From Armatimonadota bacterium (GTDB lineage Bacteria > Armatimonadota > Chthonomonadetes > Chthonomonadales > Chthonomonadaceae), in the NCBI GenBank assembly GCA_026392135.1, contig JAPLCR010000645.1, positions 1 to 6,833 of the forward strand: DNA of 6,833 bases, given 5' to 3'. The notes beneath the pieces are model-generated. The model was not told where the DNA came from. It searched no databases and was given only the letters and a program-made list of their open reading frames with translations. Below, piece after piece: positions 1-5,401 of the stretch (positions are counted from its first letter, which is position 1; each line of letters begins with the position of its first letter). A program made the translations under genes and the position numbers.

Positions 1-5
1 CTCAC
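1..5 (-). CDS. Possible first codons of a divergent gene leaving the window
   Basis: On the - strand an AAAAGGAG motif (positions 20-13) matches the anti-Shine-Dalgarno sequence very well. It sits 7 bases upstream of a GTG at positions 5-3; a TTG at 7-5 would be 5 bases away. This is what the start of a gene transcribed leftwards would look like. If real, the repeat element at 124-456 lies between two divergently transcribed genes. Only one or two codons are visible, so no product can be named. The motif could also be chance purine-rich sequence. Confidence 0.3.
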
Positions 6-188
6 AAAGTAACTCCTTTTGAGGCAGTCGCCTGAGAAGCCCCAGAATTAGTAGACGAATAAGCGTTGAAATCCAAGAGTTACTTGGAAGACTAGGCAAT
101 GCGACCTACCCCCTAGCCCGAAACGGGTTCAGGAGCGGACAGACAAGGTTTTGAGATAGGCGGAAGGCTTATCGCACTGACCCGCCCA

Positions 189-277
189 CCTCATCCCAAC
201 CCTTCCCCTTCACACGGGGAAGGGCGAATGCGACCCCACCCCAACCCCTCCCCGACACGGAGAGGGGCGAATGCCGA
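189..277. repeat. Two tandem hairpin units of about 45 bases
   Basis: Units 189-233 and 234-277 are direct repeats. Each consists of a CCCAACCC-type lead, a hairpin, and then GGCGAATGC followed by CGA or GA. Hairpin one pairs CCCTTCCCC (200-208) with GGGGAAGGG (216-224), a perfect 9-bp stem with a 7-base loop. Hairpin two pairs CCCCTCCCC (245-253) with GGAGAGGGG (259-267) with one mismatch and a GACAC loop. Stem changes between units are largely matched on both sides, so pairing is retained. Similar C-rich/G-rich palindromes are common intergenic repeats in environmental bacterial genomes. Confidence 0.6.
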
Positions 278-355
278 TGGTGGGAGGCTTTTCGCACTCC
301 TCAAAACCTCTCAGAGTACGGGAGCATTGCAAGTCTCCCCTTTGCCTCTTGTTTT

Positions 356-379
356 CCTCCCCTGTTTTTTAAGGGGAGG
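356..379. repeat. Hairpin in opposite orientation inside the repeat element
   Basis: CCTCCCCT (356-363) pairs perfectly with AGGGGAGG (372-379) around a GTTTTTTA loop. The T-run lies in the loop and not after the stem, so this is not a standard intrinsic terminator on the + strand. It mirrors the tandem hairpins at 189-277 and belongs to the right half of the same element. Confidence 0.5.
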
Positions 380-469
380 GTAGGGTGAGGTGCTATGTGA
401 GGGGGTGGCTGGGTCAGTGCGATAAGCCTCCCGCTCTCTGTCCGCCGCTGAAACCGAAAGGAGAAAGGA

Positions 470-502
470 ATGAGGATTAGATTCCCCCTAAAGAGCGTGT
501 GA
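470..502 (+). CDS. Possible ten-codon leader peptide
   Basis: An ATG at 470 is preceded by AAAGGAG (457-463) with a 6-base spacer, the strongest ribosome binding site in the window. The frame reads MRIRFPLKSV and stops at TGA 500-502. The stop overlaps a GTG (499-501) that is in frame with the downstream DUF1549 gene, forming a GTGA junction typical of translational coupling. The peptide has no run of a single amino acid, so a classical attenuator is not indicated. It could be a leader that passes ribosomes to the next frame, a relic of an earlier gene start, or chance. The preceding repeat arm ends at about 456, immediately before the binding site. Confidence 0.3.
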   Translation: MRIRFPLKSV

Positions 503-583
503 GTAGCTACTTTTTTCTAAACAATTTCCAACAATCTACGTCTATTCCCCTGAAAACCTGTTTTTCATCGAAAGAACGTTCCC

Positions 584-589
584 AAAGGA
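584..589 (+). promoter_or_regulatory. Ribosome binding site choosing the ATG at 598
   Basis: AAAGGA lies 8 bases before the ATG at 598 and abuts or overlaps the alternative ATG at 589, which it cannot serve. Starting at 598 places the charged MIRRH segment and hydrophobic stretch right at the N-terminus, as a signal peptide requires. Both lines of evidence favour 598 over the GTG at 499 or the ATG at 589. Confidence 0.6.
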
Positions 590-597
590 TGGTAAAT

Positions 598-2427
598 ATG
601 ATAAGACGACATCTCCTTGTATTTATAGCAGTCCTGCTCTATATGGCGAGAACTACTCCCCTATTAGCACAGGACGACTTGACACCAGCGCAAATAGATC
701 ACCTTATTCGTGCCGAATGGAAGAGGAGTGCTGTAGCACCCGCGCCCCCTACCGATGATGCCCACTATTTACGACGAGTCACTCTTGATGTTATCGGCAC
801 ACTTCCTACCGCGGAGGAGGTAAAGGCTTTTCCCTACAAACGGCACGAAGTTCTAGTGCAGCTTCTTAACTCCCCTAAGTATGCAGAGTACTGGACGGCT
901 TACTGGGACGATGTTCTTATGGGGCGACAGGTCAGACGGCAGGTTGTAGACCGCGGAGTGTTTCGTGAATGGCTTAAAGGGCAAGTTTCCGCAAACACCC
1001 CGTATAACAAGTTTGTCTATGAACTCCTTACAGCAAGCGGAGTAAACACCAATCGCACCGTTGCGAAGCCTGTAAACGACGCTATGCCCCAGATGGATAT
1101 GGACGCAAATGGCAAAACTCTCGCCGACTCACGAGTCAATGGCGCGGTCAACTGGTATATGAAGTACGCAGACACTCCTGCCGACTACTCTGGAGCGGTG
1201 TCTCGCCTTTTCATGGGAGTGCAGATCCAGTGCGCTCAGTGCCACGACCACAAAACGGAGGCGTGGAAGCAGTCCGATTTCCGCAAGTTCACCTCGTGTT
1301 TTATGCAGGCACAGGTGCGCCCCGTCAACCGTGTTGTTGAAAAAGGGATGTCACGCCAACTTGAACTGACAGACAACGCCAAACCCATTCGCATCCCTCC
1401 ACGCCTAATGGCAAAGATGAAGGAGAATGGACGGCTCGAATATGCCGCCGCCGAGCCTTCTGCACTGGATGGAACGAGTTTTGCCAACGAGCCCAACAAG
1501 CGGCAAGCCATAGCAAAGTGGATAACTGCTCCGCAAAACCCTTGGTTCGCATCTGCCATTGTGAACCGAATGTGGGCACACTTTTTGGGGCGCGGCTTTG
1601 TTAATCCTATAGACGACTTTCGGGAATCGAACCCCGTCGTCATGCCCGAACTCCTGAAAAAGCTCGCTGATGACTTTACAGCGCACGGCTACGACCTCAA
1701 GTATCTTGTCAAACTCATCTGCTCTACGCAGGTCTATCAACTCTCATCACAACCCGCAAAGAGCGCGGATGAGGGCAATACCCTCTGGGCGCGGTATCGC
1801 CTCAAACCTGTGAAGCCCGAAGTAATGATGGATATGCTCGTAACAGCAACCAATATGGAATCCATGTTGGAGCGCGTCGCAGGCAATAGGCTTCCCGCTC
1901 TCAAAATAGCACTTCAGCGTCAACTCACTTTCCTCTTCGATGTAGACGAAGAGTTTGAACAAAAGGACTACGAAGGCACTATTCCACAGGCTCTCCTCCT
2001 TCTAAACGGAAGTGTCGCCAATAGTGCGGTCAGCCTCATTCCGGGGGCAGCTCTTACAGAGGTCATGGCACTTCCCGGAAGCGATAACGAGAAGGTTGAG
2101 AGCCTCTACCTCCGTACTGTATCACGTCTGCCTAGCAAGAAAGAGATCGCCTACTGGTCGAAGTTCGTCAATACTCCCCGCGCTATAGCGCAAACATTCA
2201 CGCCTCCCACTGGTCAAGAGCGTCCGCGCCTTGCTGGAAGCGGAGAAGGAGTGGAGCAGAATCTGCAAGAGAAGACAGCGAATCAGGAGAGGCGAACAGG
2301 CGGGGCTGACCCTCTGGGGCGTATTACCGGACGCTTTGCACAACGTACAGGGACTCCCAAGCAGCAGGCGTATGAAGATATGTTCTGGGCACTGCTGAAC
2401 TCCAGTGAGTTTATTTTTAACCATTAG
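598..2427 (+). CDS. Exported DUF1549/DUF1553 (PSCyt2-PSD1) protein
   Basis: This encodes 609 residues from the chosen ATG. Residues 1-25 form a signal peptide: RRH, a hydrophobic core over about 6-17, and cleavage near LLA/Q, so the protein should act outside the cytoplasmic membrane. The DUF1549 (PSCyt2) domain covers about 27-235, with the family phrases YLRRVTLDVIGTLPT and SPKYAEYWTAYWDD. It ends in CAQCHDH, whose Cys212, Cys215 and His216 form a single CxxCH that could hold haem c or another metal. The DUF1553 (PSD1) domain runs from about 301, with IVNRMWAHFLGRGF near 321-334, and continues to the C-terminal ALLNSSEFIFNH. Residues about 525-590 are a Gly/Gln/Arg-rich, probably disordered linker. 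The N-terminal PSCyt1 cytochrome domain found in many larger relatives is absent. An upstream in-frame GTG (499) would add 33 residues before the signal peptide and is less likely. The DUF1501 gene follows after 28 bases and is almost certainly co-transcribed. Family membership is clear; biochemical function is not established. Confidence 0.9.
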   Translation: MIRRHLLVFIAVLLYMARTTPLLAQDDLTPAQIDHLIRAEWKRSAVAPAPPTDDAHYLRRVTLDVIGTLPTAEEVKAFPYKRHEVLVQLLNSPKYAEYWTAYWDDVLMGRQVRRQVVDRGVFREWLKGQVSANTPYNKFVYELLTASGVNTNRTVAKPVNDAMPQMDMDANGKTLADSRVNGAVNWYMKYADTPADYSGAVSRLFMGVQIQCAQCHDHKTEAWKQSDFRKFTSCFMQAQVRPVNRVVEKGMSRQLELTDNAKPIRIPPRLMAKMKENGRLEYAAAEPSALDGTSFANEPNKRQAIAKWITAPQNPWFASAIVNRMWAHFLGRGFVNPIDDFRESNPVVMPELLKKLADDFTAHGYDLKYLVKLICSTQVYQLSSQPAKSADEGNTLWARYRLKPVKPEVMMDMLVTATNMESMLERVAGNRLPALKIALQRQLTFLFDVDEEFEQKDYEGTIPQALLLLNGSVANSAVSLIPGAALTEVMALPGSDNEKVESLYLRTVSRLPSKKEIAYWSKFVNTPRAIAQTFTPPTGQERPRLAGSGEGVEQNLQEKTANQERRTGGADPLGRITGRFAQRTGTPKQQAYEDMFWALLNSSEFIFNH

Positions 2428-2443
2428 GCTCTTCACGAACTAC

Positions 2444-2448
2444 GAGGT
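2444..2448 (+). promoter_or_regulatory. Ribosome binding site choosing the ATG at 2456
   Basis: GAGGT stands 7 bases before the ATG at 2456. An upstream in-frame start at 2405 would overlap the end of the preceding gene, lacks a comparable site, and would push the twin-arginine motif further from the N-terminus. Confidence 0.6.
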
Positions 2449-2455
2449 AAAACAG

Positions 2456-3754
2456 ATGAAACACAACAATGAAGTGAGCGAAGGTATCTGTCCAGGACAC
2501 ATAGATACGGACCGGCGTGGCTTTTTGCAGGCAGGAATGGGAGGCTTTCTCAGCCTCTTCTTCGCGCAGTGGCTCGGCTCCGCGCAGGGCGCATTGGCGC
2601 AGACGAAAGGCACTCGTCCCAAATCCTGCATCCTCCTCTGGATGAATGGAGGACCTAGTCACCTTGAGACCTTCGACCCCAAGCCCGGAACCACAACCGG
2701 AGGAAGCACACGTGCCATTAAGACCCGCATACCCGGCATCGAGCTAGCGGCAGGCTTTCCGCAGCTAGCCGAGGTTACAGATAAGATAGCGATACTACGT
2801 GGGATGACCAGTAAAGAGGGCAACCATCAACGCGCACAATACCTTCTGCACACCGGTTACGCTCCCAACCCAACCATTACGCACCCCTCATTAGGCGCAT
2901 GGGTGAACGCGGAGTTAGGCGTAACGAGTGCAGAACTGCCGAACTTTGTGAGCATTAGCGGACCCAGTATGGGGGCGGGCTTTCTAGGTGTACAGTATGC
3001 TCCCTTTGTCGTCCAGAACCCGAATCAATCGCCGCAGAATATTGCCTACGCCCGTAATGTGACGGCAGACAGGTTCGATACGCGTATGAGCGGATTGAAC
3101 TACCTTGAGCAGGGTTTTCATACAGAGACACAAGACAACAAGGTGAAGGGGCACCGCGAAGTATACGGCAAAGCGGTTCGTATGATGCGCTCTCCACGCC
3201 TCAAGGCGTTTGACATTAAAGAGGAGCCTAGTGCCGTTCAACAGGCGTATGGAAGTAGCAATTTTGGTAAGGGCTGCCTTATGGCACGGCGGCTAGTCGA
3301 GTCGGGGGTGCGCTTTGTGGAGGTGGTGCAAGATGGTTGGGACACCCATAACGATAACTTTAACCGTACCAACAAGCTTCTTGCGAATGTAGACCCTGCA
3401 ATGGCTACACTGATTAAAGACCTTGAACAGCGCAACCTACTCGAAAGCACGCTCATTATTTGGATGGGAGAGTTCGGACGCACTCCCCGTATCAACGGAA
3501 ACGAAGGGCGTGATCACTATCCACAAGCGTGGAACGTCGCTCTTGCGGGTGGGGGTGTTCGTGCAGGAGTCGTCTATGGTGCAACGGATGAGGCTGGTGC
3601 GAAGGTTGTAGATAAGCCTGTTCTCGTACCAGACCTCTTTGCAACGGTCTCCACTCTCTTAGGCATGAAGCCTGACAAGACCCTTATGACTAATGTAGGG
3701 CGACCAATCTCTCTTACCGAAAAAGGCAAGCCAATTATAGAACTTATTGCTTGA
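2456..3754 (+). CDS. Tat-exported DUF1501 protein, alkaline phosphatase-like fold
   Basis: This encodes 432 residues. The N-terminus has a twin-arginine signal: DRRGFLQ at residues 19-25, a weakly hydrophobic segment to about 45, and an ALA/Q cleavage site near 48. Folded, possibly metal-loaded protein is therefore probably exported by Tat. DUF1501 hallmarks are present in order: ILLWMNGGPSHLETFDPKPG around residues 59-78, DGWDTH at 293-298, WMGEFGRTP at 336-344, and GRDHYP around 351-356. DUF1501 belongs to the alkaline phosphatase/sulfatase-like superfamily. The Asp and His residues at D74, D296, H298, E339, D353 and H354 are candidates for metal binding, by inference from motif conservation. 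The length is normal for the family and no damage is visible. It lies 28 bases after the DUF1549/DUF1553 gene, the usual genomic pairing, which suggests the two exported proteins act together. The substrate is unknown; 'sulfatase' would over-reach. Confidence 0.9.
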   Translation: MKHNNEVSEGICPGHIDTDRRGFLQAGMGGFLSLFFAQWLGSAQGALAQTKGTRPKSCILLWMNGGPSHLETFDPKPGTTTGGSTRAIKTRIPGIELAAGFPQLAEVTDKIAILRGMTSKEGNHQRAQYLLHTGYAPNPTITHPSLGAWVNAELGVTSAELPNFVSISGPSMGAGFLGVQYAPFVVQNPNQSPQNIAYARNVTADRFDTRMSGLNYLEQGFHTETQDNKVKGHREVYGKAVRMMRSPRLKAFDIKEEPSAVQQAYGSSNFGKGCLMARRLVESGVRFVEVVQDGWDTHNDNFNRTNKLLANVDPAMATLIKDLEQRNLLESTLIIWMGEFGRTPRINGNEGRDHYPQAWNVALAGGGVRAGVVYGATDEAGAKVVDKPVLVPDLFATVSTLLGMKPDKTLMTNVGRPISLTEKGKPIIELIA

Positions 3755-3787
3755 ATCTCTGAATAGAAGCCTTCTTTACACCTATTT

Positions 3788-3800
3788 GCCCTTGCAGGGC
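3788..3800. repeat. Short perfect palindrome upstream of the FkbM gene
   Basis: GCCCT and AGGGC form a 5-bp stem around TGC, ending just 2 bases before the TATAAT at 3803. It could be a weak hairpin ending the upstream operon or an operator-like dyad in the promoter spacer. No T-tract follows, so a strong intrinsic terminator is unlikely. Confidence 0.3.
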
Positions 3801-3802
3801 GG

Positions 3803-3808
3803 TATAAT
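3803..3808 (+). promoter_or_regulatory. Candidate -10 box for the FkbM gene
   Basis: A perfect TATAAT lies 39 bases before the TTG start. The nearest good -35 match is TTTACA at 3775-3780, but the 22-base spacer is longer than the usual 16-18. A 17-base spacer gives a poor -35 (ACCTAT). The site may be activator-dependent or rely on the GG just before the -10 box. It would give a 5' leader of about 30 bases and separate the FkbM gene from the upstream operon. Confidence 0.4.
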
Positions 3809-3836
3809 TCAAGAGGAAATTTCCCCCTGCAAGAAT

Positions 3837-3840
3837 GGAG
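3837..3840 (+). promoter_or_regulatory. Ribosome binding site supporting a TTG start
   Basis: GGAG is followed by a 7-base spacer and then TTG at 3848. The nearby ATG at 3835 overlaps the motif, lies in another frame and reaches a stop after about 13 codons, so it does not compete as the gene start. Confidence 0.55.
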
Positions 3841-3847
3841 TTCTCTT

Positions 3848-4594
3848 TTGGCTTCTTGGCGACAGTTACGGCGTAGAGCCGAAAAGCGTATAGCACACGG
3901 GCTTACCCGCCTCTTCTTCCCGATAGTTCTTCCTATTCGTGAAGGACCGCTTCAAGGTAAGAGGTGGGTTGTTACGAGTGGAATCCGCTTTATTCGCGGT
4001 AACTATGAACCTGCCAAAACTGAAGCTTACCTCTCTGCCGTAAAAGAGGGCGATGTCGTCTTTGATGTCGGCGCGCACGTGGGCTACTACTCAACCATTG
4101 CCTGCCAGAACGTAGGAAAGACGGGGCGTGTCTTTGCATTTGAGCCTCACCCGCTCCTCAATCGCTTCCTTAAACGCCATAAGCAACTCAATCACCTCGA
4201 TAACTTGGAGATAATAACTACGGCAGTGGGAGAGAAGGCAGGTAAAGTTCGCTTTGAAACGCGGTGCGGCTTAGGCACGGGGCACATTGCTGAGGATGGT
4301 GCGATAACAGTACCAGTAGTCTCGCTCGATGAGTTGGTGGAGCAGGGAAGACTCCCTATACCCAACGTAATAAAAATGGATGTGGAGGGGGCGGAAATAC
4401 GCGCTCTCAAAGGAGCCAGCAAAACGGTTGGGAAGTATCGCCCTACTATCATTGTGGCGACTCATGGGGCAGAGACACACGAGTTTTGTATTGAGTTCCT
4501 TACGAACCTCGGTTATACTCTTCAGCACCTGAATCCCAATGCTATCAAAGGAGACCGAGAGATACTAGCGACACCCCCTGCTCAGTCAGAATAG
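3848..4594 (+). CDS. FkbM family SAM-dependent methyltransferase
   Basis: This encodes 248 residues from a TTG start. It is a class I methyltransferase of the FkbM (Methyltransf_21) type. SAM-binding motif I is FDVGAHVGY at residues 72-80. An acidic residue follows at the end of strand 2 (FAFEP, Glu99). The family signature IKMDVEGAEIRALKGA is at 175-190, after SLDELVEQ at 159-166. Members usually O-methylate sugars or other small moieties in surface glycans and natural products. The neighbouring glycosyltransferases and deacetylase favour a glycan substrate here, which is inference. There is no signal peptide; the basic N-terminus (RRRAEKR) and the patch LFFPIVLPI at 22-30 may sit on the membrane surface. 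Its stop is 13 bases from the convergent deacetylase stop. The length is typical and all key motifs are intact. Confidence 0.88.
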   Translation: MASWRQLRRRAEKRIAHGLTRLFFPIVLPIREGPLQGKRWVVTSGIRFIRGNYEPAKTEAYLSAVKEGDVVFDVGAHVGYYSTIACQNVGKTGRVFAFEPHPLLNRFLKRHKQLNHLDNLEIITTAVGEKAGKVRFETRCGLGTGHIAEDGAITVPVVSLDELVEQGRLPIPNVIKMDVEGAEIRALKGASKTVGKYRPTIIVATHGAETHEFCIEFLTNLGYTLQHLNPNAIKGDREILATPPAQSE

Positions 4595-4607
4595 ACAGCA
4601 GAAAATA

Positions 4608-5384
4608 CTACGCCTGTAGGTTACTAAGTGAGGATCGACGTTTTTTGCGTAGATCTGGAAGGTGCGGTGCAAGTACAAGGCGATACAGAAATGCAAGTGT
4701 GTTGTCCCGATAGGCTACCTTCACGCGGGAGAGTAGAAATGGGTTGTCTGCCTGCTTTGCGATGCCCCTTTGCGTAGTACAAGCCCCCAGAAACCCTGCT
4801 CTCTTGACCAGTTCTGGAGTGCGTGGATTCAAATGACCGAATGGGTAGCAAAAGGTTTTCACTTGTGCCTGCAACTCCGCTTCCAGCTCCGCCTTCCCGC
4901 GTACAATCTCCTCAAAGGCTTCCGCATCGCTCAGCACATCGAGGTGAGGGTGATGTGCTGTATGCCCTGCAATCTCCCAACCCAACCCCTGTAATTCGTG
5001 TAACCGTGCCCACTCCATAAGAGGGATCACCACGTTGTTTGTCCCCTCATCCCAATCGTTGGTCTTCCCTACTGCCTGCGAGACCGCAAACACCGTCGCC
5101 GTAAATCCCAGCTCCTGCAAAATAGGCGCGGCGTATCTCCCCACATTCACATACCCGTCGTCGAAGGTAATCACGAACGTTCGAGGAGGTAGGGGTTTTT
5201 GGTACGTCCACGCCTCCAATACCTCCCCAAAGGTGCGGGCGGTATATCCGAGGCGCTTCAGAAGGCACATCTGTTTTGAGAAATTCTGTGCCGAAACGTT
5301 CAAGAAGGTGTCGCGCTTCGTTAAAACGGGCTCACCCACTTTGTGATACATCAGGATAGGTACAGGAGAGAATTTAGGGGACAT
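4608..5384 (-). CDS. Polysaccharide deacetylase (NodB/CE4 family)
   Basis: This encodes 258 residues. CE4 motifs are complete: TFDDGY at 73-78 (catalytic-base Asp75, metal Asp76), HTAHHPHL at 141-148 (metal ligands His141 and His145), and YPFG at 180-183. SRVKV at 219-223 is near where the later Arg motif is expected. The enzyme should remove acetyl groups, usually N-acetyl from amino sugars, from a glycan using a divalent metal. The N-terminus PVPILMYHKVGEP is the standard domain start, but no signal peptide or membrane anchor precedes it. As written the protein is cytoplasmic, so it may act on a lipid-linked or soluble precursor; alternatively an N-terminal part is missing. The frame upstream is open into the GT4 gene but offers no better start. 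The start lies 17 bases after the GT4 stop, with no strong binding site, suggesting coupling to that gene. Acceptor unknown. Confidence 0.88.
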   Translation of the reverse strand: MSPKFSPVPILMYHKVGEPVLTKRDTFLNVSAQNFSKQMCLLKRLGYTARTFGEVLEAWTYQKPLPPRTFVITFDDGYVNVGRYAAPILQELGFTATVFAVSQAVGKTNDWDEGTNNVVIPLMEWARLHELQGLGWEIAGHTAHHPHLDVLSDAEAFEEIVRGKAELEAELQAQVKTFCYPFGHLNPRTPELVKRAGFLGACTTQRGIAKQADNPFLLSRVKVAYRDNTLAFLYRLVLAPHLPDLRKKRRSSLSNLQA

Positions 5385-5401
5385 GAGGGGGCTATTCCAG
5401 A

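Larger units (their letters stand above)
124..456. repeat. Inverted-repeat element, MITE- or REPIN-like
   Basis: The core is a perfect 18-base inverted repeat: GGCTTATCGCACTGACCC at 166-183 and its reverse complement at 411-428. The similarity extends outwards. Positions 124-143 match the reverse complement of 437-456 at 17 of 20 bases, including a shared GCGGACAGA. The left arm carries about 14 extra bases (roughly 144-160) that the right arm lacks. A third, slightly diverged copy of the core (GGAGGCTTTTCGCACT) lies at 283-298 in the same orientation as the left arm. CTCAAAACC at 300-308 is the reverse complement of GGTTTTGAG at 147-155. The interior has no coding frame and is C-rich on one strand, with three hairpins. 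CCGAAA occurs at 118-123 and again at 454-459, a possible but weak target-site duplication because it overlaps the arm end. Size and structure fit a non-autonomous miniature element or a REP-type palindrome cluster. No transposase is present. Confidence 0.6.
1..597. other. Gene-poor leader region with repeats
   Basis: No substantial reading frame with family resemblance is visible on either strand here. Positions 21-123 show nothing I can name: all three + frames close quickly and the - frames are broken by stops. Positions 124-456 hold an inverted-repeat element with internal hairpins. Positions 457-597 hold a strong ribosome binding site, a ten-codon frame and the start region of the first large gene. 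I see no convincing -35/-10 pair for the downstream operon, so its promoter is unassigned. Confidence 0.7.

Noticed and set aside
117..140. tRNA T-arm-like GGGTTCAGG
   Set aside because: No matching acceptor, D-arm or anticodon stem could be built around it.
356..379. Intrinsic terminator
   Set aside because: The T-run is in the loop and not after the stem on the + strand. On the - strand no T-tract follows the stem immediately either (it continues GGAAAAC), and no gene ends nearby.
189..380. CRISPR array
   Set aside because: The repeated units are adjacent hairpins without unique spacers of constant length, and no cas gene is in the window.
499..597. GTG at 499 as true start of the DUF1549 gene
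   Set aside because: It would place 33 non-conserved residues before an obvious signal peptide and lacks a well-spaced binding site, while ATG 598 has AAAGGA 8 bases upstream. It is kept only as a possible coupling partner of the small frame at 470-502.
1236..1643. 135-codon - strand open frame
   Set aside because: It is antisense to the well-conserved CAQCHDH and VNRMWAH parts of the DUF1549/DUF1553 gene, and its translation shows no family features.
5035..5346. 103-codon + strand open frame
   Set aside because: It is antisense to the N-terminal half of the deacetylase, including TFDDGY; no independent coding evidence.
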